DNA of 44,818 nt from Candidatus Alloenteromonas pullicola (GTDB taxonomy: Bacteria > Bacillota_I > Bacilli_A > RFN20 > CAG-826), in contig DVMV01000008.1 of NCBI GenBank assembly GCA_018714785.1, forward strand, positions 1 through 44,818. The letters are read 5' to 3'. Shown one piece after another: positions 33,101 to 40,056 of this stretch (position 1 is the first letter of the stretch; each line of letters begins with the position of its first letter). Position numbers and translations under genes: made by a program. A model generated the notes under the pieces. It was not told the DNA's origin. It searched no databases and was given only the letters and a program-made list of their open reading frames with translations.

Positions 33101-34577
33101 CGCGGCCGACAAGGTGCCGGACATCGACCTCAACTTCGAGGATGAGAGCCAGCACAAGGCCCACAACTACACGAAGATATTGCTCGGCGAGCACAACGTC
33201 TACCGCTGCGGCACCATCGAAACGGTCGCCGAGAAGACGGCGTACGGCTTTGCCATGAAGTTCTTCGAGAGCAAGGGGAAGAACACCTCCGACCCGCTTT
33301 TCAAGAACTACGTGGCCTACATCGCCTCGCGCTGCCAGGGCGTCAAGAAGACGACCGGCCAGCACCCCGGCGGCATCATCGTCGTCCCCGCCGACCACTC
33401 GCTTTTCGACTTCACCGCCGTCCAGCACCCGGCCAACGACCTTAGCTCGGACTGGCTCACCACCCACTACGACTTCCACTCGATGCACGATGAGCTGCTG
33501 AAGCTCGACATCCTCGGCCACGTCGACCCGATGGCCATGCGCTATTACCGCGATTACACCGGGATACCAATCGAGTCGATACCGATGAACGACCCGAAGG
33601 TGCTTTCGCTGTTCACCTCGGCCAAGGAACTGAATATGAGCGGCAACTTCCTCGGGGTCAAAACCGGCGCCAGCGCCCTCCCCGAATTCGGCACTGACCT
33701 GGCCCAGCGAATGCTTTTGACGGCCCAGCCGAAATGCTTCAACGACCTGCTCATCATCTCAGGCCTGGCCCATGGCACCAACGTCTGGAGCGGCAACGCC
33801 GAGGACCTCATCACCTCCGGCACGACCGACCTGCACGGCGTCATCGGGTGCCGCGACGATATCATGACCTACCTCATCTCCAAGGGAATCGAGCCCCAGA
33901 TGGCCTTCAAGATCATGGAATCCGTCCGAAAGGGGCGCGGCCTGAGCCAGGAGTTCGAATCCGCAATGGTCGCCCATAAGGTGCCGGCCTTCTACATCGA
34001 GTCCTGCAAGAAGATCAAATACCTCTTCCCGAGGGGGCACGCGACCGCCTACGTCATGATGGCCGTCCGCGTGGCCTACTTCAAACTCTACCATCCGCTG
34101 GAGTTCTACGCGGTTTTCTTCTCCGTCCGGTGCGACAACTACGACATCAAGTCGATGGTTGCCGGATATGAGGCGGTGAAGGCCAAGATAACCGAATTGC
34201 AGAACAGGCAATACGATAGATCCAATCCTCTGTCCGACCCGGAGCAGGAGACCTTGGCGACGCTTAAGATCGCCATCGAGATGCTCCAGCGCGGCTACAC
34301 CTTCTCCAACATCGACCTATACCGGAGCGATGCGAAGATGTTCTTGGTCGACAATGATAAGAAGCAGCTCATCCCGCCTTTCTCCTGCGTGCCTAGATTG
34401 GGATTGGCGGCCGCTAAGACCATCGTCGAGGCGCGGAAGGAGGGCAAGTTCCTCTCCAAGGAGGACCTGCTCAGCCGCACCAAGCTATCGAGCACCAACG
34501 TCTCGGACCTGTCCGACCTCGGCGTTTTGGACGGCATGAGCGAGCGGAATCAGATGTCTATATTTGATTTCATTTGA
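30186..34577 (+). CDS. polC: DNA polymerase III subunit alpha, PolC type
   Basis: The 1463-residue replicative polymerase of low-GC-type Gram-positives has the full PolC order. An N-terminal helical and OB region covers about residues 1-300. The PHP domain starts with ELHLHTNMSMMDA (about 303-315). The inserted DEDD proofreading exonuclease begins at VFDTETTGLS (about 391). The PHP continues to about residue 800. A zinc motif CPHC...CPMC lies near 924-953. The polymerase palm includes GSRGSVGSS, PDIDLNF and KKTTGQHPGG. The thumb and HhH region is at the C-terminus. AAGGAGG precedes ATG 30186. It closes the uppS-polC unit. High confidence. Confidence 0.97.
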   Translation: MQNRMKRFLDSIGIEDFESFDMDFVFIAKDPSNAEQINMAICKKTPWDYGQFSRFFLGLQNVHYRYTIRFSYDQQPTTKDCKDLLEPWGTDQYFGSRPFNVVDGDGLTIDFPSLEFNEGEGFKKDIESFLRFLNYDFKPSYTYSYAVQKKEREEARMRAEQQMLSASREEYLSAKRWQKGNYKKVDRIDELFAMGPCNVEVVGEAYGNIDVRTSKKGRLWASFGIGDDYGAINVRAFEGQGIKDEDINALNAKCNKGKNTFMVRVFGALQEDSRDNLPSITAHKIEFDVSKPMREDPYPRKRVELHLHTNMSMMDALPPMEDYCALAKHMGMEAIGLTDHGVVQAFPAAQRAAKQYGLKIVYGCELYMFDKHQTYVLNPAKTPLKGAKYCVFDTETTGLSTRYDRIIEFAGVIVQDGQIIDRFSQYVNPGMKIPEAASRVNHITDEMVADKPRLEDVMPRILEFMGDSILVAHNATFDIGFINAALKRMGLPDIANPVVDTLPLSHYLFPESSRHTEGAMLRNLGLSTYDESDAHEALYDAEQLSHGWLEIVNHFEKEKPGITHEDLKDLMVEITDENDPDKDHYQAVWKKYNAFCSHLREYHCDVWVKNEQGLSDLYRIVTEGHTTYFSKVPKTPRELIEKYRSNFIVGSACFNSEIFEIARNRTREELVKAMEFYDYIEIQPIENYSYLVDMGRVDGRARLIEILKDIIEAASIAGKKIIATGDCHYLNPDDKILRDIYISTLVPSIGRHPLNPGARANLSFENPDQHFRSTQEMVDSFSAWLDDKDFIEQIVIDNPKEIADSVDVLEPVKDDLFKPDANLPHSSTTLRELCESNFDARYRGNPDPEVQKRIEEVHQRLEKELNGIIDHGYAVTYIIAHHLVKMAHDEPEHYIVGSRGSVGSSFVATMADITEVNPLPPHYLCPHCHYFEWGDKDKYLSGFDLPDKECPMCHHKMVGNGQNIPFETFLGFAADKVPDIDLNFEDESQHKAHNYTKILLGEHNVYRCGTIETVAEKTAYGFAMKFFESKGKNTSDPLFKNYVAYIASRCQGVKKTTGQHPGGIIVVPADHSLFDFTAVQHPANDLSSDWLTTHYDFHSMHDELLKLDILGHVDPMAMRYYRDYTGIPIESIPMNDPKVLSLFTSAKELNMSGNFLGVKTGASALPEFGTDLAQRMLLTAQPKCFNDLLIISGLAHGTNVWSGNAEDLITSGTTDLHGVIGCRDDIMTYLISKGIEPQMAFKIMESVRKGRGLSQEFESAMVAHKVPAFYIESCKKIKYLFPRGHATAYVMMAVRVAYFKLYHPLEFYAVFFSVRCDNYDIKSMVAGYEAVKAKITELQNRQYDRSNPLSDPEQETLATLKIAIEMLQRGYTFSNIDLYRSDAKMFLVDNDKKQLIPPFSCVPRLGLAAAKTIVEARKEGKFLSKEDLLSRTKLSSTNVSDLSDLGVLDGMSERNQMSIFDFI

Positions 34578-34592
34578 CTCCGATGGTATATT
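34564..34592 (+). promoter_or_regulatory. Promoter of tRNA-Pro
   Basis: TTGATT (34564-34569) and TATATT (34587-34592) have a 17-base spacer. The -35 box overlaps the end of polC and the tRNA starts about 21 bases after the -10 box. Confidence 0.7.
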
Positions 34593-34613
34593 TCACTTCG
34601 CGCGTAAGCGCAT

Positions 34614-34690
34614 CGGGACGTAGCACAGCTTGGTAGTGCGCCTGGTTCGGGACCAGGAGGTCGCGGGTTCGAACCCCGCCGTTCCGACCA
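34614..34690 (+). tRNA. tRNA-Pro (anticodon CGG)
   Basis: The 77-base cloverleaf has acceptor CGGGACG paired with CGTTCCG, an encoded ACCA end, anticodon stem CCTGG/CCAGG with loop TTCGGGA, and T-arm GCGGG-TTCGAAC-CCCGC. The anticodon CGG reads CCG. Confidence 0.95.
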
Positions 34691-34701
34691 TCGTGAAGAA
34701 T

Positions 34702-34731
34702 CCTATAATGGCAAAACATTATAGGTTTTTT
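34702..34731 (+). terminator. Intrinsic terminator after tRNA-Pro
   Basis: CCTATAATG pairs with CATTATAGG around loop GCAAAA and is followed by six T residues. Confidence 0.93.
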
Positions 34732-34786
34732 GCTTTCTTTGCGCGGATGGCCCATAGACAACTGTTTTAAAGAACCTCCACTAATG

Positions 34787-34792
34787 TATAAT
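34787..34792 (+). promoter_or_regulatory. -10 box upstream of the SPFH gene
   Basis: TATAAT lies about 44 bases before ATG 34837. The leader ends with AAAGGAG. No strong -35 is visible. Confidence 0.6.
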
Positions 34793-34836
34793 TGACGTTA
34801 GCCAAGACTTTTTGGCTATGCAAAGGAGCATCGAAA

Positions 34837-35889
34837 ATGGCTTTCTATGAGTTAATAAAATACGATGGCACCGGCATAGATTGGCTTTTGGCCAAACATC
34901 CGGTTGACGAGTTCAACAACAAGAGCCGCCTCATCGTATCCCCTGGGCAGATCGCGATAATCGTCCATTCTGGGAAGATCGAGAAGATCTGCGAGGAAGG
35001 AAGCTTCAGGATCAATTCCGAATTGCTTCCGATACTGAAGTCCTTCACCAAGGCCTTCTACGGCGGCAAGAACCCCTATCCAATCGAGATATACTTCGTC
35101 AACAAGCGTTTGAAGCTGGACCTGCTTTGGGGCACCAGCGACCCGATTAAGCTCATCGACCCGAAATATTCCATTCAGATCAATGTCAGGGCCAGGGGGC
35201 AGATGGGGATAAGGCTCAGCAACTACCAGTATTTCCTGCAGACCTTGGTCGGGACCCTGATGAAGGGATCGGTGGTGGATTTCGCCGCCATCCAGAGCTT
35301 CTTCCGCGGGAAGGTCAACCAGATCGTCAAGAAGGAGCTGTCCGCCTTCATACTCGGGAACAAGGTTACCTATTTCGAAATCGACTTGCATCTCGACGAC
35401 ATCTCCAAGCGGATCGGCGACCAGATAAAGGAAGAGCTCGCCGGATATGGCTTCGATATGCTCTCGCTGTCGATCGAATCCATAAATGTGCCCGACGCCG
35501 AACTCAATAAGCTCAACGAGATTCTGCACAAGAAGGCCGAATACGATCAGCTCGGCGACAAGGTCTATCGGACCGCCAGGGGATACGACGTCCTCGAGGC
35601 TGGGGCTGAGAACAACGCCGCCGCGGCCACCATCATGGGAGTGGGGCTAGGGAACAACATCGCCGGGTCCACCGGATCGATCATCCCCGCCTCCGAACCG
35701 GAGAATAAGGCTAAGCCGGCCGGGAAGCACTGCCCCAACTGCGGGGCTGCGGTCGCTTCGGGGGCGAAGTTCTGCCCCGAATGCGGCGCCAAGCTATCCG
35801 CCACCTGCCCCAAATGCGGGCACGAGATCTCGCCCAACGCCAAATTCTGCCCCAACTGCGGGGAGAGCCTGAAGAAGGAGGGAGAATGA
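34837..35889 (+). CDS. SPFH-domain protein with zinc-ribbon tail (YdjI-like)
   Basis: The 350-residue protein matches the family of SPFH/band-7 proteins sometimes annotated as virion core protein or YdjI. The N-terminal part has IVSPGQIAIIVHSGKIEKICEEGSF and PYPIEIYFVNKR, the typical opening. The long SPFH region runs to about residue 240. The C-terminus (about 296-350) carries zinc ribbons with CPNCG, CPECG, CPKCG and CPNCG. It has no transmembrane segment, so membrane contact would be peripheral. ATG 34837 was chosen because AAAGGAG lies ahead. It is followed by two small genes, a membrane protein and a zinc-ribbon membrane protein, which together look like one operon. In B. subtilis a related protein works with membrane-stress partners, but the role here is inferred. 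Confidence 0.83.
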   Translation: MAFYELIKYDGTGIDWLLAKHPVDEFNNKSRLIVSPGQIAIIVHSGKIEKICEEGSFRINSELLPILKSFTKAFYGGKNPYPIEIYFVNKRLKLDLLWGTSDPIKLIDPKYSIQINVRARGQMGIRLSNYQYFLQTLVGTLMKGSVVDFAAIQSFFRGKVNQIVKKELSAFILGNKVTYFEIDLHLDDISKRIGDQIKEELAGYGFDMLSLSIESINVPDAELNKLNEILHKKAEYDQLGDKVYRTARGYDVLEAGAENNAAAATIMGVGLGNNIAGSTGSIIPASEPENKAKPAGKHCPNCGAAVASGAKFCPECGAKLSATCPKCGHEISPNAKFCPNCGESLKKEGE

Positions 35890-35890
35890 C

Positions 35891-36343
35891 ATGAAACTCC
35901 GCATCGCCTATCTAGTTTTCGCCATCGGGGTCGCCGGGCTAGTCATCGGCTTGCCGTTTAGCTTCGACAACTCGCTTTTCACCGACTCGATGCTCGGATA
36001 TTACATCGCCTCCAAGGTGGTGTTCTTCCTGACCCTGATCGCCGCGGTCACCTATTCGCTCGTGTCCAAAGCCCCGACTGGGTCCAGCAGCTGGCTGACC
36101 GGCATCGCCTTTGTCTTCCAGCTGGTGCCGCTAGGCCTCCGCTACCTGCTGCTTACCGGCTACGGAGCCGCCGGAACTTGGTGCATCGTGATAATGGTTT
36201 TGTGCGTCTTGGCCTTCGTCGGGTTGGCCCTTGGGCTGTCGTGGCAGGACGGCAAGATGGTCAAAAACGACGAGGATAGCGCCGGCAAGACCATCCCGGT
36301 TGAGCCGGAGAAGGTTAGCCTGAAGGAGGAAGAAAAGAAATGA
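35891..36343 (+). CDS. Small four-helix membrane protein
   Basis: I do not recognise a named family. The 150-residue protein has about four transmembrane helices (near residues 5-22, 38-57, 68-88 and 98-117) and then a charged cytoplasmic tail of about 30 residues (ending KEEEKK). It starts one base after the SPFH gene stop, behind GGAG, and overlaps the following zinc-ribbon gene by four bases. It is likely a membrane partner of the SPFH protein, based only on gene order. Confidence 0.72.
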   Translation: MKLRIAYLVFAIGVAGLVIGLPFSFDNSLFTDSMLGYYIASKVVFFLTLIAAVTYSLVSKAPTGSSSWLTGIAFVFQLVPLGLRYLLLTGYGAAGTWCIVIMVLCVLAFVGLALGLSWQDGKMVKNDEDSAGKTIPVEPEKVSLKEEEKK

Positions 36344-36606
36344 GCAAGGAATGCCCGAACTGCGGATACGCTTTCTCCGCTTCCGATGCCAAGTGCCCAT
36401 ATTGCGGCACCGCGAACCCCGATTACGTCCCGACCGCGAAGCCGGTCGCGGCTAGACCGGCCTCGCCGACCCAAAACTACGTCTCCAACGCCGGGTCCAA
36501 CCAGACCCCGGCCAAGAAGAAAGAACCCAATTGGATTATCTTCATCATCCTGCTGATAATCTGCTGGCCGATTGCCATCGTCTACCTTTTGGTGAAGATA
36601 GCCTAA
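36340..36606 (+). CDS. Zinc-ribbon protein with C-terminal transmembrane helix
   Basis: The 88-residue protein starts with a zinc ribbon (CPNCGYAF and CPYCGTAN, residues about 5-25), followed by a Pro/Ala/Thr-rich linker and one hydrophobic helix near the C-terminus (WIIFIILLIICWPIAIVYLL). It belongs to the common type of small zinc-ribbon membrane proteins of unknown function. It overlaps the preceding gene in an ATGA arrangement and probably forms a unit with the SPFH protein, whose tail also has zinc ribbons. Confidence 0.75.
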   Translation: MSKECPNCGYAFSASDAKCPYCGTANPDYVPTAKPVAARPASPTQNYVSNAGSNQTPAKKKEPNWIIFIILLIICWPIAIVYLLVKIA

Positions 36607-36650
36607 TTTCCTATCGCTTTGTCCGCACTTGGTGATAAAATCACCGTGCT

Positions 36651-36726
36651 GTCGCTGTAGCTCAGTGGATAGAGCGACCGCCTCCTAAGCGGTAGGCCGG
36701 AGGTTCGAATCCTCTCAGCGACGCCA
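36651..36726 (+). tRNA. tRNA-Arg (anticodon CCT)
   Basis: The 76-base cloverleaf has acceptor GTCGCTG/CAGCGAC, an encoded GCCA end, anticodon stem ACCGC/GCGGT with loop CTCCTAA, and a T-arm GGAGG-TTCGAAT-CCTCT. The anticodon CCT reads AGG. A TAAAAT box about nine bases upstream may be its -10. Confidence 0.95.
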
Positions 36727-36736
36727 TCGCAAAATC

Positions 36737-36764
36737 GCCCCCGGCTTCATTCCGTGGGCTTTTT
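36737..36764 (+). terminator. Terminator after tRNA-Arg(CCT)
   Basis: GCCCCCGG (36737-36744) pairs with CCGTGGGC (36752-36759), one mismatch, followed by five T residues. Confidence 0.7.
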
Positions 36765-36800
36765 CTTTGCTTTCAAAGGGGAATTACGCGGTATTCTCGA

Positions 36801-36825
36801 AAAATAAAACCGGCTTTTGCCGGTT
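36801..36825 (-). terminator. Terminator of the PII-like gene
   Basis: On the minus strand AACCGGC pairs with GCCGGTT around an AAAA loop, followed by TTATTTT, directly after the stop codon. Confidence 0.85.
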
Positions 36826-36827
36826 GT

Positions 36828-37160
36828 TTATAGCGATCCTTCGTTATCGGTGGACTGCAGGACGAACATCCCGCCTTTGATGCTCTTGAAGGAATTGGTC
36901 GCCTCGCGGATCATCTTCTTCAGGTCGTCGAGCTTGTCGTCGTCGATGGTGATGAACAAGGTTAGGTTGCCGCTTGGCAGGTCGTCGACCATGGCCGCCA
37001 AGGGAATGGCACCCGACACGTCGTCGTCGAATTTCGGGAGGATGTGGTGGAGGCCACTGGTCGGAATGACCGTTCCGTTGTAGCCTTTTTCCGATAGCCG
37101 GCGAAGCAATTCCTCGGTCGCCGGAACGTGGTCTAGTATCGCGAATAGAAGCTTCTTCAT
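36828..37160 (-). CDS. PII-like small regulatory protein (DarA-type, tentative)
   Basis: The 110-residue protein has the size and strand-helix pattern of PII-like proteins: KLLFAILDH, a helix with EELLRRLSEKGY, strand GTVIPTSGLH, a long central loop (about residues 38-66), strand NLTLFITIDD, helix KLDDLKKMIREAT, and a last strand GGMFVLQ. This arrangement recalls the cyclic-di-AMP receptor DarA, but the sequence is too divergent to claim ligand binding. The start is ATG 37160, behind AGGAGGAAAG. It is monocistronic, ends at its own terminator, and is divergent from the cyclophilin gene. Confidence 0.6.
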   Translation of the reverse strand: MKKLLFAILDHVPATEELLRRLSEKGYNGTVIPTSGLHHILPKFDDDVSGAIPLAAMVDDLPSGNLTLFITIDDDKLDDLKKMIREATNSFKSIKGGMFVLQSTDNEGSL

Positions 37161-37235
37161 CTTCTTTCCTCCTGCCAAAGGCTAATATATCATATACGCG
37201 CGTTTTATAGGCGCAATAAAAAGGAAGGTCAATCA

Positions 37236-37736
37236 ATGGTAAAGATATACGTCAAGGACTTCGGCGTCATGAGCGCCGAACTGTATTGGGACGCCGCCCC
37301 GAACTCCTGCGCGAATTTCGTCTCCGTCGCCAGGCAAGGGCTATACGAGGGGACCGTCTTCCACCGCATCATCAAGAACTTCATGATCCAGGGCGGGGCG
37401 CTGGAGATGGTTGGCAAATCGCTTGGCTACACCATCAAGGGCGAGTTCAAGGCCAACGGGGTCGACAACCCGATAAAGCACACCCGCGGGGTGCTCTCCT
37501 ATGCCCGCACGATGGTCAACGACTCGGCCACCACCCAGTTCTTCATCGTCCACAAGGACTCGCCGCACCTCGATGGGCAATACTCCGCGTTCGGCAAGCT
37601 GGTCGATGGATTCGACGTGCTGGATAAGCTGGCCGGTTTGCCCACCAACTTCCGCGACATGCCTTATCCGCTTCCGGTCATAGAGAAGGTCGAGGTAATC
37701 GATGAGCCCGATAGGGAAGTCGAGAAGATAAAATGA
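37236..37736 (+). CDS. Peptidyl-prolyl cis-trans isomerase, cyclophilin type
   Basis: The 166-residue protein is a cyclophilin without signal peptide, so cytosolic. The core has [24 protein letters not shown], with the catalytic Arg in FHRI, then [20 protein letters not shown] (in pieces) and [15 protein letters not shown]. It speeds proline isomerisation during folding. AAGGAAGG precedes the ATG. Its stop overlaps the start of the acetyltransferase gene (ATGA), so they are co-transcribed, although no functional link is evident. Confidence 0.92.
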   Translation: MVKIYVKDFGVMSAELYWDAAPNSCANFVSVARQGLYEGTVFHRIIKNFMIQGGALEMVGKSLGYTIKGEFKANGVDNPIKHTRGVLSYARTMVNDSATTQFFIVHKDSPHLDGQYSAFGKLVDGFDVLDKLAGLPTNFRDMPYPLPVIEKVEVIDEPDREVEKIK

Positions 37737-38293
37737 CCGTCGAGGAGTTCGTTTCCGCGGTCAAAGACGGTCTAAGCATCGCTACATCGGAGGCCCATGC
37801 CTTGATGGACTCGCAATCCTCTGAGGCCCGAAAGATAACCGCCAAGATCAACGATGGATACAAGGACATGGATGAGATCAGGGCGCTGTTCTCCGAACTC
37901 ATCGGGGAGAAGGTAGACCCCTCGTTCCGCCTGTTCCCGCCGTTTCAAACCGATTTTGGACGCAATATCCATGTTGGGAAGAACGTGTTCATCAACTCGT
38001 ATTGCTGCTTTCAGGACCATGGTGGGATCTATATCGGCGACGGGGCGCTGATCGGCCATCAGGTCGTCTTGGCCACGCTCAACCACGAAATCGATCCGCT
38101 GCGCCGCTTCGACATGGTCGCCAAGCCGATCCATATCGGCAAGAACGTCTGGATCGGATCCCACGCCACCATCCTCCCGGGGGTGACCATCGGCGATGGG
38201 GCGGTCGTGGCCGCCGGCGCCGTCGTGACTAAGGACGTCGAGCCCAACACGGTGGTGGGTGGAGTTCCAGCCAAGTTGATAAAACGGATTTGA
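37733..38293 (+). CDS. Sugar O-acetyltransferase, maltose/galactoside acetyltransferase family
   Basis: The 186-residue protein is a left-handed beta-helix acetyltransferase of the LacA/Maa type. The N-terminal helical cap (residues 1-60) is followed by hexapeptide repeats: [35 protein letters not shown] with the catalytic His, and [35 protein letters not shown] (in pieces), ending [13 protein letters not shown]. It would transfer acetyl from acetyl-CoA to a sugar hydroxyl, but the acceptor cannot be told. It overlaps the cyclophilin gene by four bases and is the last gene before tRNA-Ala. Confidence 0.9.
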   Translation: MTVEEFVSAVKDGLSIATSEAHALMDSQSSEARKITAKINDGYKDMDEIRALFSELIGEKVDPSFRLFPPFQTDFGRNIHVGKNVFINSYCCFQDHGGIYIGDGALIGHQVVLATLNHEIDPLRRFDMVAKPIHIGKNVWIGSHATILPGVTIGDGAVVAAGAVVTKDVEPNTVVGGVPAKLIKRI

Positions 38294-38299
38294 AATGTG

Positions 38300-38328
38300 T
38301 TGACATCCTCTTCTAGCGCGCATATTCT
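38300..38328 (+). promoter_or_regulatory. Promoter of tRNA-Ala
   Basis: TTGACA (38300-38305) and TATTCT (38323-38328) with a 17-base spacer. Confidence 0.85.
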
Positions 38329-38356
38329 AATAAACGCGCTTAAGCGCGATGTCCTT

Positions 38357-38432
38357 GGGCCTTTAGCTCAGCTGGGAGAGCGCCTCCATGGCATGGAGGA
38401 GGTCGTGGGTTCGAGCCCCATAAGGTCCACCA
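38357..38432 (+). tRNA. tRNA-Ala (anticodon GGC)
   Basis: The 76-base cloverleaf has acceptor GGGCCTT/AAGGTCC, an encoded ACCA end, anticodon stem CCTCC/GGAGG with loop ATGGCAT, and a T-arm GTGGG-TTCGAGC-CCCAT. The anticodon GGC reads GCC and GCT. Confidence 0.95.
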
Positions 38433-38445
38433 AGCAAAAAGCAAG

Positions 38446-38469
38446 CGGAGCCTGTTGGCTCCGTTTTTT
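38446..38469 (+). terminator. Intrinsic terminator after tRNA-Ala
   Basis: CGGAGCC (38446-38452), loop TGTT, GGCTCCG (38457-38463), then six T residues. Confidence 0.93.
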
Positions 38470-38534
38470 ACAACTCTACCGATGGTTTGTTTATTTGCCC
38501 TCGGCGTTATTTAAAATGTCCTCAGAGGTCGCCT

Positions 38535-38681
38535 ATGGATCAATCTAAAATCGGATTGTTCATATCATCTTGTCGGAAGGAAAAGGGCCTCACCCAAGCC
38601 CAGTTGGCCGATATGCTAGGAATAAGCGACCGCGCGGTCTCAAATTGGGAGCGGGGGAAGGCGATGCCCGAAATGCCATAA
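38535..38681 (+). pseudogene. Truncated XRE-family regulator
   Basis: The frame encodes 48 residues, MDQSKIGLFISSCRKEKGLT followed by QAQLADMLGISDRAVSNWERGK, which is a clean XRE/Cro helix-turn-helix. It stops at a TAA right after KAMPEMP, where intact proteins continue with their effector or dimerisation part. After the stop the same frame reads EVLVREDDAIAPKKYSRHLA, which does not resemble a known continuation. The bases 38682-38801 that follow hold no other gene. The piece may still be expressed as a tiny DNA-binding domain, but it is most simply a remnant. Confidence 0.6.
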
Positions 38682-38801
38682 GAGGTCTTGGTGCGGGAAG
38701 ACGATGCAATAGCGCCCAAAAAATATTCTCGCCATCTAGCCTAAAACGCTAAAAATTTGCAATATTCTAAGCTTTCGTGATAGTTATTAATTTAAGGGAA
38801 T

Positions 38802-39170
38802 ATGAAAGCGCTGACGTTTATAAGACATATCTCGAAAATGGCCTCATCGGGAGGGAACCACAGATTCGCCTTCGCCTTCGCCAACGCCTTGATAGTCGGG
38901 CTGGCGATTCTGTTCTTCTTCCTATGCAAATATTGCTTTGGAATCATGGAAAGCAATTTCGCCGGCGGACTGCTTGGCGGCATACTTTGCGTCGCGCTTT
39001 CGATCTTCTGCGGATTGCACGGGATAATAGCCCAAATCGCGTTGGTCTTCATTTCGCTTATCGGGATATTCGGCAAAGAGCAAAGGGCCGGCAATTTCGG
39101 CGCCTTCTTGGTCTCCTTGGCCTCGCTTATCGCCGGGGCGGTGGCCGTGTACTTCATATTTCTAAACTGA
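38802..39170 (+). CDS. Small integral membrane protein of unknown function
   Basis: I do not recognise this 122-residue protein. It has a basic N-terminus and about three transmembrane helices (near residues 24-44, 52-85 and 95-120). AAGGGA before the ATG serves as Shine-Dalgarno sequence. It lies in an accessory stretch between tRNA-Ala and the arsR operator, next to a truncated regulator and a decayed gene. A conserved function is uncertain. Confidence 0.6.
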   Translation: MKALTFIRHISKMASSGGNHRFAFAFANALIVGLAILFFFLCKYCFGIMESNFAGGLLGGILCVALSIFCGLHGIIAQIALVFISLIGIFGKEQRAGNFGAFLVSLASLIAGAVAVYFIFLN

Positions 39171-39190
39171 TGAAGATATACATTGGCACG

Positions 39191-39227
39191 TATCAATATG
39201 ACTACTAATATATTGATAGATATCAAT
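39191..39227 (+). promoter_or_regulatory. Candidate ArsR operator
   Basis: Two interlocked palindromes precede arsR. TATCAATA (39191-39198) is inverted as TATTGATA (39211-39218), and ATTGATA-GA-TATCAAT (39212-39227) is a tighter inverted repeat. Such AT-rich ATCAA/TTGAT palindromes are the usual binding sites of ArsR/SmtB repressors, so arsR is probably autoregulated. Confidence 0.75.
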
Positions 39228-39237
39228 ATGTGTGATT

Positions 39238-39516
39238 ATGGAAGACATCGAACTTGAGAAAATCATGAAGGCCATCGCCGATCCGACCAGGATCAGAATC
39301 ATTCAGCTGCTGCCTAGCGATGGCGGGATATGCGCCTGCAGGCTGCTGGAGAACCTAAAGATCACCCAAGGGACCCTCTCGCATCATATGAAGGTCCTAT
39401 GCGAAGCGGGGTTGGTGAACTGCGCAAAAGATGGGAAGTGGTGCCGTTACACCATCAATCAGGCAGCCCTCGACAACTTGATTTCGTTCTTGTCCTGTTT
39501 GGGCAAAGGAAGGTAG
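39238..39516 (+). CDS. ArsR/SmtB-family metalloregulator
   Basis: The 92-residue repressor has the winged-helix fold: KIMKAIADPTRIRIIQLL, the recognition helix TQGTLSHHMKVLCEAGLV, and the wing KDGKWCRYTIN. The motif ICACRLL puts cysteines 32 and 34 at the alpha-3 site that binds arsenite in ArsR proteins (classical CVC). It therefore probably senses As(III), Sb(III) or a thiophilic metal and leaves DNA on binding. A GTG at 39232 is an alternative start; neither has a Shine-Dalgarno sequence. An operator precedes it. Only a fragment of a thioredoxin-like gene follows, so its resistance operon appears to be lost. Confidence 0.87.
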   Translation: MEDIELEKIMKAIADPTRIRIIQLLPSDGGICACRLLENLKITQGTLSHHMKVLCEAGLVNCAKDGKWCRYTINQAALDNLISFLSCLGKGR

Positions 39517-39530
39517 CTGGCAGGCCACGT

Positions 39531-39635
39531 TGGCCGGCGCTCGCGATAGATGGCCGGGTCGTGTCGTTTGGCCGCGTCCTTTCGGTTGCCCAGGCGAAGG
39601 AACTGCTCTCCAAGGCGATGGGCGGCCGGCGCTAA
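39531..39635 (+). pseudogene. Remnant of thioredoxin-family gene behind arsR
   Basis: About 15 bases after the arsR stop, a frame encodes WPALAIDGRVVSFGRVLSV and continues AQAKELLSKAMGGRR before its stop codon. This matches the C-terminal third of small redox-active thioredoxin-like proteins (xPALVIDGKVVSxGRVLS), which commonly end arsR-permease operons. The N-terminal part with the CxxC motif is absent, so a deletion probably joined arsR to this tail. The assignment rests on a short stretch. Confidence 0.5.
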
Positions 39636-40003
39636 GCCCTGCTTTGAAGCGGCACGAAGAAGCAGCACTTCGCGACTTTGAGCCTTTCGGATTGGCCTAT
39701 TTCCTCGGCTGCCGCTTTGGCCCCGATTCCGTCAAGCAGATCTAGATAGTAGAGGTGCAGCGGCGCCTCGCTTGCCATGGCCAGGAAATGCTTGGTCAGC
39801 GTTTTGATGCTTGATATTCGCTCATCATAATCGATTTTTGCGGACATCCTGAAACCGAATCGCCCGTTTTTCACGTCCTCGTAGCTGGCGTGCGTTTTGC
39901 AGCCGTTTGCCCCTCCGAGCCTGCACGCGATGACGCCGGGAATCGAGGATATCCCTGCCGTATTTTCATCAATCGCCTCAAAACTGATCACAACGCTTTT
40001 CAT
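39632..40003 (-). CDS. Hypothetical protein, monocistronic and possibly leaderless
   Basis: The 123-residue product (start MKSVVISFEAIDEN) has no recognised family. It looks like a small globular cytosolic protein with three cysteines, including the vicinal pair KCCFF near the C-terminus, and no signal peptide or membrane helix. The frame extends upstream through the glycosidase gene start, so the ATG at 40003, six bases after a TATACT box, is the sensible start. No Shine-Dalgarno sequence is seen. It is divergent from the GH3 gene and converges on the arsR remnant. Confidence 0.6.
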   Translation of the reverse strand: MKSVVISFEAIDENTAGISSIPGVIACRLGGANGCKTHASYEDVKNGRFGFRMSAKIDYDERISSIKTLTKHFLAMASEAPLHLYYLDLLDGIGAKAAAEEIGQSERLKVAKCCFFVPLQSRA

Positions 40004-40009
40004 GGGATG

Positions 40010-40015
40010 AGTATA
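40010..40015 (-). promoter_or_regulatory. -10 box of leaderless minus-strand promoter
   Basis: TATACT on the minus strand, six bases before the ATG at 40003. Confidence 0.55.
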
Positions 40016-40056
40016 TCGCAATGCCTTTCCCGCTTTATAAAAAATCGCGGTCGGGG

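Noticed and set aside
39530-39745. Plus-strand open frame starting MAGARDRWPG
   Set aside because: It is out of frame with the recognisable thioredoxin-like tail and overlaps the better supported minus-strand gene.
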